From NCBI RefSeq assembly GCF_907165205.1, contig NC_058195.1, positions 22,588,936-22,652,935 of the forward strand: a DNA stretch of 64,000 nt, written 5' to 3'. This document shows, one piece after another, positions 11,341 to 22,160 of this stretch. A program made the position numbers and the translations under genes. Below the pieces are notes generated by a model, which saw only the letters and a list, made by a program, of their open reading frames with translations, was not told the origin of the DNA and did not search any database. The DNA is from Coccinella septempunctata. Its lineage: Eukaryota; Arthropoda; Insecta; Coleoptera; Coccinellidae. Within the stretch, counting starts at the first letter, position 1. Each line of letters opens with the position of its first letter.

Positions 11341-11528
11341 CCCCCCCTGATAAAATGAAGAGTTAAGCAAACTCTTCAACACATCCTTCTTTCAGATCAT
11401 TCACATGCCATATCCCGCAAGATCTTTTCGATTCATCTTCCAGCTCATACGACCAACGACCAAGTTTAGATTTTATTCGGAACGGACCGACATAACGGGG
11501 GCTCAGTTTAGCTGAAAAAAAAATTGGA
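11341..11528 (-). mobile_element. truncated second gypsy copy in tandem (end of integrase only)
   Basis: After the right LTR the sequence does not return to the LINE. It repeats 5012-5199, that is, the polypurine tract and the last codons of integrase, with few changes, and then stops abruptly at an A-run. The LINE reverse transcriptase resumes at about 11529. The arrangement is LTR, internal, LTR, partial internal: a tandem element that lost most of its second unit. Confidence 0.88.
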
Positions 11529-12933
11529 GAACAATGCGAGCATAATTTTTTATTCTTCCAAACGAACCTGAAGAGATCTTATCGGTTATACGGACTCTGA
11601 AAAATAGTGGTAGTTGTTCAGGTCCAGACATAATTTCAGCAAAGATTCTAAAGGCAACTGCACCGTTCATTGAGCATTCGAACTATCTATTTAATTTATC
11701 CATCTCATCAGGCTGCTTTCCTGCTAGACTGAAGATTGCCGAGGTTATACCTGTCCACAAGAAGGATGCCATAATTGCAAATTATCGACCCATTCTATTG
11801 ATGAGTCAGTTATCTAAGGTCTTTGAAAAACTGGTTCACAAGCGTATGTGTAAATTTTTTCACAAATTCTCTATCTTGTCTGATCGGCAGCATGGATTTA
11901 GAGTTGGTAGATCAACACAAACGGTCTGCACTGAATTCATGGATTGCGTCTATGAGACCTTGAATAAAGGTGACAGTATGGCAGGAATATTTTTCGATCT
12001 ATCCCGTGCCTTCGACTGCCTCCAACACGCTTTCATATTAGACAAATTTTTTCAAATGGGCTTCCGCGGCATCTTGACCTGGATAAGAAGTTATTTATCA
12101 CAGCGCTATATATGTAAATCTTAATGGTTATTCTTCAAGTGACTACAAAAATGATATGGGTGTCCCACAGGGATCTGCGTGGGGACCACTACTGTTCTTG
12201 CTCTTCATCAATGATTTACCCGAATTCTTGGTTGCATGTATCATCATTTTGTTTGCTGATGATGCTTCTTTGGCGATAAGGGCGGATGATTGTCATGAGT
12301 TGGATACTTTGTGTACGGAACTTTTTGGGCGTTTCACTGAGTGGTGCAAAGCTAACGCACGTCAACTTGAACAAGACCCAGATCATAAGATTCCAGATTC
12401 GCAGCTCTGATCTGGTCCCCAGGGTTGTCATCAAAACAAGATGCTTTGGATCTCTGTAGTGTGAAAAATTTTTGGGTCTTTACGTGGATAGAAACCTAAG
12501 ATGGCACACCCAAGTTGACAGCGTATGTAGAAAACTACATAGATCTTATTACGCTATGCATCGTATTGAGGATTCTCTCCCCCTTGATGCTCTGATGAAC
12601 GTATACTATGGCTCAGTCTATTCCCATCTTTGTTATAATGTTGTCCTGTGGGGTGCTTCGTCTGAGGATGAAAGGGTTTTCATCATAGAGAAGAAGGTAA
12701 TTAGCCTCATGTTCAACCTTAAGCCCCGAAAATCCATTTTTGTAACGTGGTTTCCTCAGAGAAACTTATCTCGAGCGCCAGCTATTCTTTTCACTAGGAA
12801 GAATAGCAAACCTACCAGCGTAGCTGCTAGTCGGAGACAGAGTTCCCTGTTATCTAGGGTGGTAGCGATAACGAAGAAGTCAACATCAAATTATGTACCA
12901 GTTTATTCACACCTCCGGAAAATGATTATATAA
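11529..12933 (+). pseudogene. LINE ORF2 3' part: reverse transcriptase
   Basis: This continues the LINE interrupted at 3716. Frames 11798-12124, 12156-12410 and 12472-12933 carry RT landmarks: LKNSGSCSGPDIIS, NYRPILLMSQLSK, QHGFRVGRSTQT, FFDLSRAFDC, GVPQGSAWGPLLF, the active-site box FADD (about 12255) and the thumb and C-terminal GLYVDRNLRWHTQ. Frameshifts lie near 12125-12150 and 12411-12470. The coding trace ends at 12933 and the 3' UTR is missing; an unrelated repeat follows. Confidence 0.85.
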
Positions 12934-12974
12934 ACAACGGAAACATGTGTAGGTATGAAATATGAGCGAATCGA

Positions 12975-13535
12975 TCAGCAAACATACATTCTGGAAATTC
13001 GATCCGATCACGAGCACTTTATAAAGTTTATAGCGGGTATAGTGAAAAATCAAAGGTTGTTCGACAAAATGCGCCAACCAGAACTGACTAATCGGACACT
13101 AAGGATGACCTCGCGAAGTGAAATGACCCGCTATACGGCATCGGGATGTAATCAATTGTATTTCTTCAGAAATGAAAGAAACACAACCAGAGCGGATCTA
13201 CTCGAGACTTTTATTCGCCACCATGGCGAATGCTATGCTCCATGGCTGATAGCGAAGAAAAGGTCTATTCTGAGAGCAACTTTGGAATTTCACTCACGAC
13301 GAGCGGCATCTCTCATTCTCCACCCCAAGGGCCCACGCACCATGACTGAGAGCGGGAATAGTTAGACCCGCGAAACAGGGAAAAGTACGGCAAAAGACAA
13401 CAGAAAGCGATACAGTATAGCAGTGTCAAAGAAGTAACCGGTGTAGGTCTAATAAAGAAGCTAAACGGTATAGACGGGGACCTACCTCCTTCATTCAAGG
13501 CACTCGCGGAAAACGAAAAACAAAAATTAATTTCG
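12975..13535 (-). repeat. unclassified interspersed repeat U, copy 1
   Basis: This segment matches 34194-34860 in inverted orientation over most of its length, with moderate divergence and about 100 bases fewer. Its plus strand has an open frame (12955-13365), and the same frame is largely open in the other copy, with shared peptide stretches such as SDHEHFIKFI and RNERNTTRADLLETFIR. I do not recognise a protein family. It could be an LTR, a SINE-like element or part of an unknown retroelement. It sits directly against the truncated LINE. Confidence 0.7.
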
Positions 13536-13636
13536 AGTTCGAATTTCGTGAAATTTCCGGACTATAGGAAACGACTTGCGATTGTGTGCGGCATTTCTCG
13601 AATATTTTCGGACTTTAATGGGACTGCACTGCATGG

Positions 13637-13760
13637 GTTTGCACCGTTTCGCTGGTAACCATGCTTAAACTAATCGATGTTTAATATTCAAACATTGCTT
13701 AGCGGTTGACGGTTTGCACCATGGAATCATAATCGTTGTTTACTTTAATCATCGATAGGT
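13637..13760. repeat. left terminal region of a PIF/Harbinger element
   Basis: GTTTGCACCGTTT at 13637-13649 is the reverse complement of AAACGGTGCAAAC at 19755-19767. The similarity continues inward with TTTGCACCAT and TTAAAC-type subterminal motifs, imperfect over about 100 bp. I take these as the inverted ends of one element whose transposase remains at 19059-19566. Confidence 0.6.
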
Positions 13761-14008
13761 TTGGCAACACCACTCACAGCATAAAAAATTCAAAATTTCA
13801 GCCAAGCACATCATAGAAGATAAATTATAAAGGATACGAAGTCAAGGTTTTGTGACTAAACTTCTGTTGTCAGGGTGGGAAATTTGAAATTTTTTTCGGA
13901 GTTTCGGTGTTGTGTTTCGAATTTGAAGGCGAACATGGGTAGCATCAACACATCTTTTTATAATAATAATAATAACATGCGATTTAACATCCTTACAGAG
14001 AAAAATAA

Positions 14009-15172
14009 GGACGATGCTGACTAAACACAATAAACATCACCCCAAAAGCTCAATAGAACGGACCGAGCTGCCACGACATCTTGTAGGTAGAGGAATTTGT
14101 AGGTTGATTTGCCCAACCGTATGACCCAGGAAATTGAAGGACTTCGAAAATATTTTCTGAGCAAGGCTACTTCATCAGAACTCCATCAAGTAGTTTGTGT
14201 TGCTGATACTTCTACACCGTTAAAGCTACAGCAGGACCACTTGGAAACCGTCGAACACTCTGCAGAAAGTAAAATGCAGAAACTGATTGGCAAACCTTTG
14301 CATGGGAGGCACCAGAACGAGTTCAACCATGATTACGTCGACATATCTGCGTCGAACTACTGGTTGACTTCCGGAAGGTTGTTTCCTGAGACAGAGGGCT
14401 TCATGCTCGCCATCCAGGATCAGGTGATTCCAACAAGAAATTACATGAAATATATCGCCAAGGATGCCTCAGTGGCGGACGATAGCTGTCGTTATGGCTG
14501 TGCGACACATGAAACTATCCAGCACATCACCGGGGGATGTCAGAAGTTCGCGGGCACGGAGTACAAAAATAGACATGATGCCGTTGCCAAGATTCAATGG
14601 TTCCTTATTACAATTACCATCCGGATGCTGTATTGGAAAATGAACATCACAAGCTATACTGAGATCGCACGGTTCTCACAGTCCGGAAAATAACCCACAA
14701 TAGACCAGACCTCATATTGCTCAATAAGGATGAGGACAGAGCACTATTCATCGATGTGGCGATTCCAAATAATAACAATCTTTTAGATAGGCACACTGAA
14801 AAAATTTCAAAGTACAGAGATCTCGAGGAGCAAACCAGGAGACAGTGGAAGGTGAAAGATGTCAAGACCATCCCTATTGCCATATCATCTACAGGCCTGA
14901 TATCGAAGAAACTACTAGAGAACTTGAGGAAACTTCAGCTGAACGAAAATATCTATAGAGTCATGCAGAAGGCGGTACTGCTGGGAACGGCGAGAACTGT
15001 ACGCAAGTACATGGGAAATTCAGAGGAACACCGTCTGCTCCGACAGGAAGTGCGGGTGGAGCAGGAATCCAACCTACAGCAAGGAGTCGAGGAGCGACCC
15101 GAACCCGACCACCACCACGAGCCCGAAAACCTGGAAAGGGCTCCAACAGAGCTTAATCCTTTAGATATCTGA
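14009..15172 (+). pseudogene. C-terminal part of an R2/R4-type LINE (restriction-like endonuclease)
   Basis: Three adjoining frames (14009-14110, 14109-14693 and 14717-15172) give the C-terminal half of a site-specific type of LINE protein. Landmarks in order are LPRHLVGRGI (the GGRGL-like motif), LHGRHQNEF, LFPETEGFMLAIQDQV, a C-x3-C-x7-H-x4-C zinc knuckle (SCRYGCATHETIQHITGGC) and a restriction-like endonuclease with RPD, then FIDVAIP and a downstream K-x2-KY. Frameshifts lie near 14105 and 14690. The 5' two thirds, including RT, are absent. The 3' end, at about 15180-15205, abuts the LINE on the opposite strand. Confidence 0.75.
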
Positions 15173-15499
15173 GATATTTTTGATAAGTGAATTTTCCTCT
15201 GGAGAGGAGTGTAAAGTCATAATATTTATTGATCCTGTTGGACCCAATGTTGGGTATAGGACAAGTCACATGGTTACAGATTTATTAGAACAACATATTT
15301 CTATCAACCAAATACTCTCTAACACTATAATATGCCTTACGAATCATTAGCGATTCAACAATTTTCTTGAAATTTAATCTACTCATTACTTAAACAGAAT
15401 CAGGCAAATGGTTGTAAAGCTTGATACACTGATAGAACGAAGATTTTTCAAACTTGGTGGTTCTATGTCGAGGTAAAGATAGAGTTTCGGTATTTCTAG

Positions 15500-16690
15500 T
15501 AGAATATTAATGAAAATTACACAGCTTAACAAAGATCGATTTGTTGTCTCTCACATATAATAAACATATATACATATATATAGAAGGCACAGTCATAATA
15601 TTGTTAGCAACAAATAATGGTTTACAGTGTTGACGAGGACCAACCCGAAAAATCATTCTCATAAGACGTTTCTGGGATATGAAAACTCTATCAAAATCTA
15701 TGGAATTTCCCCAGACGATGATATTATAGGCAATATGGGTATAGCACAAGCTGTAATACGTGTTTATAATTTATTGACGGGGGAGAGTATCTCTTATTCG
15801 CCGAATAGCATAGAAAGATGAGCTTAATTTCCTACATACATGATGTATATGATCATTCCATTTCGAATTACTATCAACAAATAAACCTAAGAATTTAACT
15901 GAGTTTTTGGACTTCAATTCATTGCTCAAGCAACGAATGGAAATGGGCTCTTTTAAATAGTTTTTAATTTCAAAGATTATTAGTTCAGTCTTAGGGATGT
16001 TCACAATGAGAGTATTAGCCCTGCACCATCTGACAAAAACTATCGACTAAGAGTGCCATTCAACAATGTATTCAGGCAAATCATAAATGAAGAGAATAAA
16101 AAGTAAAGGCCCCAGAACAGAACCTTGAGCAACACCCAATTCATTCAAGAATACTCAAAAAACTGAGTTACGGACCCTAACAGACATAGTCCGGTTCGAA
16201 ATGAAACTTTGAATACATTTCAGAAAAATCACCCGAAAACCGAGATTATGCAACTTGCTCACAATGAACTGAGGGGCTATACAGTCGAAGGCTCTCTTAA
16301 GATCAAAAAATAGACCCGAAACAAGTAGACCGTCATCCAGAGAACGGCAAACAAAATCGAAAAATTGTAAGGCGGCTGTTTGCGTTGATCTCCCAGCTGT
16401 GAACCCATGTTGACAACACGAAAGGAGATTGAATTTTGTGAGGAAAACTGTCATGCGGTTTAATACTACTCGTTCAACAACCTTAGAAAAGACACTGAGT
16501 ACAGAGATGGGTCGATAGTTGGCTATATTATTAGGATCATTTCTCTTATAGATCGGTAGTACTGTTGCATGTTTCAAGGCAGTAGGAAACATACCACTTG
16601 TAACCGAAGAGTTAATCAGAAAAGCAATATGCTCAGCTACGTATTCCGCTATTTCCTTCAATATCCTAGCTGATACAAAGTCAGCTCCAC
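15500..16690 (-). pseudogene. LINE ORF2 reverse transcriptase, broken
   Basis: The frame at 16155-16661 has the RT fingers and palm start: ANYRPISVLSVFSKVVER, QHGFTAGRSTQTA and LFFDLKRAFDC. The frames at 15771-16004 and 15507-15749 hold the thumb and C-terminal part (GLFVDSNSKWNDHI, AYNIIVWGN). The segment that should hold the GVPQGSVLGP motif and FADD box (about 16000-16150) is disrupted by stops and frameshifts. This lies downstream of the endonuclease remnant in the same element. Confidence 0.82.
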
Positions 16691-16962
16691 ATTTTTAATT
16701 GATTTTGTTTCAGAGATTGGGAGTGAAAACCCTAAAAAGTTTATGAAGAGATGCAAAATCCTCCCAAAATAAATTGCAATCGATATCTGAATAACATCAT
16801 CATGCTTTTGTCTATCTGTTTCTTGATTCACAATTTTCCAAACTGTTTTATTCTTATTATCTGTCAGGTTGATGAGATTGCTGTGGTATACTAGTTTTGA
16901 AGACTTGAGAAGCCGATTATAGTCGGTTTTAGTTACATTTTTTTATAGACCTCCAAAGCATG

Positions 16963-17840
16963 TTAAGTTCTACAATTTTTCAGCAGCCAATAGAGGTTCT
17001 TGAGTTCTTGACTAGCCAGCTTAATTTCAGGTGTCAACCATTTCACATTAGACCTTTCAGAAATATCTCGGTGTCTTAGTGGACAACAATTATTTATTGA
17101 AGACTGCACAATGTCAACGAAAGAACCAAAAGACTCGTCAGTACCAGTCGCAGTGTATACATTATCAAAATTGGCATGTGAAATCTCCACTACAAGATTT
17201 TGTAAAGTTACAGATGTTATGTTTCTAGTTAAGGTATATCTTTGTGCTCTCGTAGAAACTTTAACACTAGTGTGAAAGAAATAATCGAGGCATACTATCT
17301 TGTGATCGCTAAAATGACCCTCAAAAAGCGTCGTCTCACATTGACTCAAATCAGTGTTAGTAATTATATAGTCAACTTTTGTACTGGAAGTATGACCTTG
17401 CCGCATTCGTAAAAATACGAGTTGGCAGTAAAAAAGATATCTTCAAATTGAAAGAGAGCAATAAATCAACCATAAGATCTCTATCTCTTGAATCGCTCAA
17501 ATAATCAACATTGAGATCACCGCACAGAAATGAAAAATTAATAGAGTTGATACAATAGTCTGAAACATGATAGAGCCTTTCAAGAAAGATGTTAACACTT
17601 CCTGAAGGAGGCCTATAGAAACTCAAAACACATATTTTCACACTATCAAAAACCACCTTTACCGCACAGAACTCGCACTCCATTTCCACGGAGAACCTGG
17701 AAATGTCCATGTTTGTCACTTGAAGAGCAGATCTGGCAAAAATGGCAGTACCACCATGCTCTCGTGATGATCGGCAGAAACTTGATACTAGTTTGAAACC
17801 AGGTATCGACATGACGCTCAGATTGATGTCTTCGCACCAA
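16963..17840 (-). pseudogene. LINE ORF2 endonuclease, broken
   Basis: Two frames (17372-17812 and 16963-17406) form the AP-type endonuclease: EHGGTAIFARSALQV, LSFYRPPSGS, FLCGDLNVDYLS, STKVDYIITN and FSDHKIVCLDY, the Asp-His active-site pair. A frameshift near 17390 separates them. The linker to RT (16690-16960) has stops, and part of it (about 16693-16790) recurs at 59150-59245. Confidence 0.85.
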
Positions 17841-17987
17841 TGTTCAGCAATACTGATTATAGATGGATTGCTATCTATACACTCAGATTGTTAATTTTGT
17901 TGGAAAGTGATCGCGCATTTAGCTGCATTAGCCGAAACCTAAACATATCACCCTCCGAGTCAACGTCGACATCTGAAAAGCTTGAAT

Positions 17988-19139
17988 TCAGCGATCCTGA
18001 ATGTCTGTCTTGCGTTGGTAAAAAGAATGGACGCTACATCTATTGGGCCAATTTGATTCAACCTTTACTTTATCATATTCAGTAGAAGGAATTAAAACCT
18101 TAAATGACGAGTAACTCTCTGGGTATTTATATTTCAGGGACTCACATTTAACGTCCGTGAAGTTATTCTTCAGAAAAGCCGTAAGATCCTCAGTAGTAGT
18201 TGTTGGCTTTAGGTTTGTGACGTGTAAAGCTTTGTATTTGATGATTCCTTCTACCGTAGAGGAACCCGAGAAATTTCCAACAAGCAATGTACGTCGTGTA
18301 TTTTTCCTCTCCTTTCTCCGCGTAACTACTGACCAATCAGTATTATCTCTCTCAGGATTATTTATATTCCTATTGGTAACATCGGAATAACCTTTCGAAT
18401 CAACTCCAGACAACGTTGATGAGGTGAAGTTTTCATAAACATTGGTAATCTGATTGTTTATAGTATCAGGTGAATGACTTGATCGATTCACATGTGAAGA
18501 TTGAAGACGCTTGTTCCGTTCAGGTGCCGCATTTTTTTGAACATCCGATAAGACTCGTGATGACGATATGTATTGTTGTTGTTTACCTGAAGCGGCGATA
18601 TCTGTACTGGATTTTTTCGTAGAGTTTTCCAACTTCTTATTCAGGTCGAAAATAATTTCAGTTTTTTCATTCAGTTGTTTTTCCAAGACAGAGATCTTGA
18701 ATCTCAGGAGTGCATTATTCTCAGCAAGAATTCCATTTTTGTCCTCTAATTCAGCCACAAGTCTTTTCAAAAACTCGTGAGATGAAAATTCCACATCAAC
18801 AACTGGAGCTTTGGGTTCAGCTTCAATGACTGTCATCGATCGCGGATATTGTTCATCCCCAGATTTGTTACCCGCAGAAGGAATGAGTAGTTCCCGACCA
18901 CAACATTTAGCAACTCGCGATCCACAACGACTATGGACGACATTGGGGCATAAATTGCACTTTAAACCTACCCTGGCCATAGGGCGATCACAATCAGCGC
19001 ATCTAAATGACAAATTCCGAGGAACGAAACTCACAACATCTTTACTCGTAGCCATCTTCACTGCGAATAATACTCTAGGAAAAGAAGCCTTCTTGTGAAA
19101 GGACTGTTGAATTTGCACTATATGCTCATTTTTGGTCAT
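17988..19139 (-). CDS. LINE ORF1 fused in frame to Harbinger transposase codons
   Basis: This is a 383-codon open frame. From about residue 29 (MATSKDVV) it is a LINE ORF1: a PHD-like zinc finger with CADCDR, CNLCPNVVHSRCG and CCG (about 45-80), a long coiled coil (about 115-165), a polar linker, and an RRM-like domain (ALHVTNLKP, YSSFKVLIPS; about 305-365). The first 28 residues do not belong to the LINE. VQIQQSFHKKASFPRVLFAV is the conserved HARBI1-type transposase motif just before its first catalytic Asp. The frame is thus a chance fusion made by insertion of the LINE. I cannot tell whether it is expressed. Confidence 0.85.
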   Translation of the reverse strand: MTKNEHIVQIQQSFHKKASFPRVLFAVKMATSKDVVSFVPRNLSFRCADCDRPMARVGLKCNLCPNVVHSRCGSRVAKCCGRELLIPSAGNKSGDEQYPRSMTVIEAEPKAPVVDVEFSSHEFLKRLVAELEDKNGILAENNALLRFKISVLEKQLNEKTEIIFDLNKKLENSTKKSSTDIAASGKQQQYISSSRVLSDVQKNAAPERNKRLQSSHVNRSSHSPDTINNQITNVYENFTSSTLSGVDSKGYSDVTNRNINNPERDNTDWSVVTRRKERKNTRRTLLVGNFSGSSTVEGIIKYKALHVTNLKPTTTTEDLTAFLKNNFTDVKCESLKYKYPESYSSFKVLIPSTEYDKVKVESNWPNRCSVHSFYQRKTDIQDR

Positions 19140-19566
19140 TTAATGAATTCGGAATATAATTTACCAGCTGCTAATGAAACTGCAGCAAAAATTCTCGATC
19201 CTTCCGATACATCTACATTTATGAAATTATCAACAGAAACCAACTGACCAGCACTAGCATAAAAGCTCAATGTAGCTAGCAATTGATTTATTGGGTCAAC
19301 ACTATTATTCCTGAAATATCTTTATTTGTATATTACTAATGATTGAATTCCAAATCATCCTCCATATATGACAAAAAAAATAACACGGTTTTTTTCGTTA
19401 AACTAAATCTTCTGAAAAAAGTGAAGTCCATTCTTTCGAAATAATTTCTTCTACAGGGAAAATATCTGGGAAATCCAAATTCGATATTGCCAAGTGCATC
19501 AAGATCATCATCAAGTAATATCTCATCTTCCAAATCATCCATTATCAATTCAAATTTTATCAACAC
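19059..19566 (-). pseudogene. PIF/Harbinger (HARBI1-like) transposase, N-terminal part
   Basis: The frame at 19336-19566 matches the N-terminus of HARBI1-like nucleases: an acidic start, then GFPRYFPCRRNYFERMDF, FFRRFSLTKKTVLFFLS and DDLEF. The next block (19141-19300) reads PINQLLATLSFYASAGQLV and SEGSRIFAAVSLAAGKLYSEF, the helix-turn-helix region, and is followed after a frameshift by the FPRVLFAV motif (about 19062-19085). The catalytic DDE part is not present, because a LINE entered at about 19060. The gap between the first two blocks contains GT...AG sequences that might be a very short intron or just decay. Confidence 0.85.
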
Positions 19567-19569
19567 AAA

Positions 19570-19775
19570 TAGAAAACACAGTTGTGAATCGAATTTGAAG
19601 TAATTCTTTTATCAACGTTTTAATCGAGCTTTAATCGAGCAAATTTCTGCGTTTAGTTTAAACATTGTTTAAGGGCCTTATAATCGACGTTTGGGAATGG
19701 TGCAACCCGGTTGAGGAATAAAACGTTGTTTAAGAATATAATCGTTTTTTAGACAAACGGTGCAAACGGCCATTA
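19570..19775. repeat. right terminal region of the PIF/Harbinger element
   Basis: It holds TTTGCACCAT-like and AAACGGTGCAAAC motifs (19755-19767) that mirror 13637-13760. The bases next to the end include TTA, in line with the 3-bp target preference of this superfamily. The exact ends are uncertain. Confidence 0.55.
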
Positions 19776-19799
19776 GAATTTTTTTTTGCTGATACACCG

Positions 19800-20055
19800 T
19801 GACTTAGACTTTATTTTTTTTTGGGGTACACCGACACCCACTTTGAACTTAAGTGAGTTGGTTGGCTAACGATTAACTTACCGGGTCGGACTTGGAACTT
19901 AAACGGATTGTGAAAAACATACCGAGTACGAAATATTGGTGCGTTCTGAATCGGATTTAGTTGAATATAATATGTCGAACATGGATGTGAACCCGTTACT
20001 CAGTAATGAACTTACATACGAATTACAACCGAGATGATAATCGATACCGGGTACT
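19800..20055 (+). other. leader region of a gypsy relative, no gene seen
   Basis: This region precedes the gag frame. I searched it against 21780-22560 for a terminal repeat and found none by eye, so the LTR boundaries are unknown. Confidence 0.35.
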
Positions 20056-21240
20056 GTGATGACTAAACGGAGTCTGCTACGACAAGTTCTTCAGTCTAAT
20101 GAACCTCTACTACCCTCAACATCATCGAATCCCGCCTCAGAGATTGAGATTTGTCAAAATGAACTCACCGATTTGGTGGAATCCCTTCAGAACTTCAATC
20201 CTGATAATGCGGCTAACGAATTTTCTCGATTAATATACATTCAAGGAAGGCTGGACTTTATTGTCACTGCAGACACAACACAGTTACAACTAATTGAACA
20301 AATGAAGGCGACTACAGATAAGGCATTGGAAACACTGGAGGAGCTGCGTAACAAGAGTAATCGTGGACAGCCGCAGACATCCAACCGAGATCAGAGGTCT
20401 CTTTTGGATGTGGAGGTGCCCAGTTCACCCGGTATATCACCGATCCAACCGGAGAGGATTTCAAGGGTTGAGACATCACTGATCGACTTGGGAGATGGTG
20501 TCGATCCTCCTGTAGCAGTCAATGTTTCTCGTACTGGTACACCTGTGAGGAATCATTAGAACAGGCCATGAATGAGACGAGACAGACATGTAGAGCATTA
20601 CTGCGACAATTACCAGCGATACCTCTCACACAGTCACAGGACTGTGGGACAACAACACCTGAGGGTCCGACACAGGGAAGATGGATTAATTCCACACGAA
20701 GGGTGTCTTTTCCACACTTACCTGCACCTTGGATAAATCCTGACCGGCCAGTTACCACAACACCTGACAGATCAGAGCCGGAGTCCCGATCAACAATACC
20801 AACTCTCCCGGTGCACGAGTGGAACCTTTCCTTCGATGGGACTGGAAGTGTATCAGGATTTCTTGAAGAAGTGGAGAGGCTGGCCGAATCCCGTAAAGTG
20901 TCCCTGGAACAAGTTTTTCAATCAGTTTATGAATTACTACAAAAGGATCCGAGGGATTGGTTTATTCCCAGGAGAGGTACTTTCAACGACTGGGAGGATT
21001 TCAGCAACCAACTGAAAGAAGCATTTCTGCCAGCTAACTACGAGGAGAATCTGTTGAAGGAATTAAAAAGGCGAACACATGGCCCTGAAAAAAAGTTGCT
21101 CCTGTATGTTACCCGGATGCAGAACTTATTCCAGAAACTCACCTATACACCACCGAGATGGAGCAGATCCAGCTTATCCGAGAGAGGTTGATCCCGCCCT
21201 CACAGCAGGCCTTGGCCTTCCAGGAGACCAAGACTTACGA
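20056..21240 (+). pseudogene. gypsy-type gag, frameshifted
   Basis: Frames 20056-20559 and 20568-21191 together encode a Gag with a coiled matrix-like N-terminus and a capsid containing VHEWNLSFDGTGS, FLEEVERLAESRKVS, FNDWEDFSNQLKEAFLP and LKRRTHGPEKKLLLYVTRM, the last two typical of insect Ty3/gypsy capsids. A one-base shift near 20560 and another near 21170 split the frame. Similar capsid landmarks occur in the gag at 8260-9588, but the sequences are only distantly related. Confidence 0.8.
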
Positions 21241-21511
21241 TTGACTTCTTCGTAAGGGAAAAATTTTTGAAGTGGTCCAGTGGCAGATGAGCCAGTGCAC
21301 CCGACCACCCTCAAAACCAGGTTTTGTGGAGGAACCTCACCTGACGTACACTCCCCGTCAACTGAACCGATATCAAGCAATTCCCATGGAGACCGGAGGG
21401 CAGGTTCACCAAACAATCGGTCACAGTTAATCAGTTCCGCCGACGCCAGCCAAAGGTCCGAAGGTCGAAAATAGCCACGCTGACCGGACCGAATCATCAT
21501 CAGGGAGGAGA

Positions 21512-21778
21512 GTGTTCCTCCCGACACAGTGTTTCAGGTGTGGGGGATATGGCCACATGCGTCGAGAAGTCGCAGGCCACCGAAAATCTTCTGTTTTACG
21601 CTGGGACCGTCCTTTAACCTCTGCCGTTGACAGTTTCGCCGCCAAGTGGACTCCGAAGTTTTCCGGACCGTTTACCGTCGTTAAAGTTGTTTCCCTTGTC
21701 GTCTACGACCTGAAAGATACAGGGGGTATAAAAATCACTAACATACACATTAAAGATTCAAAACCATTTCATGCATAA
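21512..21778 (+). pseudogene. gag zinc knuckle fused to the integrase C-terminus (pol deleted)
   Basis: The frame opens with a damaged zinc knuckle (CFRCGGYGHMRREV, last Cys missing) and passes at about residue 25 straight into the end of a gypsy integrase: VLRWDRPLTSAV, FAAKWTPKFSGPFTVVKVVS, VYDLKDTGG, then IHIKDSKPF. Protease, RT, RNase H and the integrase core are all gone. The deletion junction lies near 21590. A non-autonomous derivative that kept gag fits what is seen. Confidence 0.8.
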
Positions 21779-21812
21779 TATATATTTAGTGTCATGATCC
21801 ATTAACCGTTCT

Positions 21813-22160
21813 ATGGAGATAACCTCTGAAAGGAGGAAATCCGTTATTTTTTCCGTTGCCGAGTATATTTTTTTTTCCGTTACCGATTATATTATTATTT
21901 TCCGTTTACCTGTTGTTCCGAATAAATGTAGTTGCTCGGCCAACCAGAACCAGTGTGATATCTCCAGTGCATCCAGACAATCTGTCTCCAAGAATCAGCG
22001 GGTAGAACCACCCCGAAAGAAGTTAAACAAGTTCCGCATGCCAACCAGTAGGGAATTAGCCCTCCGTGCCTGTTCAAGATGCCGAGAACTCCGTGAAGCC
22101 AAGGCCACTTGCAAGGAGAAATCTCGTAAATCTGAAGCCCGTTATAAAACAAAATTATAA
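21813..22160 (+). CDS. short open frame after the integrase end, unknown
   Basis: A 115-codon frame with a hydrophobic N-terminal half (about residues 15-35) and a basic, cysteine-containing C-terminal half (ACSRCRELREAKATC). It lies where some LTR elements carry an extra frame, but I see no recognisable envelope or other domain. It may be chance. Confidence 0.25.
   Translation: MEITSERRKSVIFSVAEYIFFSVTDYIIIFRLPVVPNKCSCSANQNQCDISSASRQSVSKNQRVEPPRKKLNKFRMPTSRELALRACSRCRELREAKATCKEKSRKSEARYKTKL

Larger units (their letters stand above)
15215..19060 (-). mobile_element. CR1/jockey-group LINE, nearly full length, minus strand
   Basis: In element sense it contains ORF1, endonuclease, RT, a C-terminal ORF2 piece and a 3' end at about 15267-15221 that reads GACTTGTCCTATAC ... 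AGGATCAATAAA. That ending is shared with the LINE tails at 38615 and 34942. Its 5' end is joined to Harbinger transposase codons at about 19060, so it inserted into that gene. Several frameshifts make ORF2 non-functional. Confidence 0.88.

Noticed and set aside
14961..15146. Proline/arginine-rich antisense frame
   Set aside because: It is the shadow of the LINE C-terminal coding on the plus strand.
13985..15180. Reading the R2/R4-type fragment as an insertion in ribosomal DNA
   Set aside because: No 28S rRNA sequence flanks it; the element is 5' truncated and sits inside a Harbinger transposon.
21813..22160. Envelope-like third ORF of the gypsy relative
   Set aside because: It has no signal peptide with a clear cleavage region, no fusion-type segment and no second membrane anchor; only one short hydrophobic stretch.
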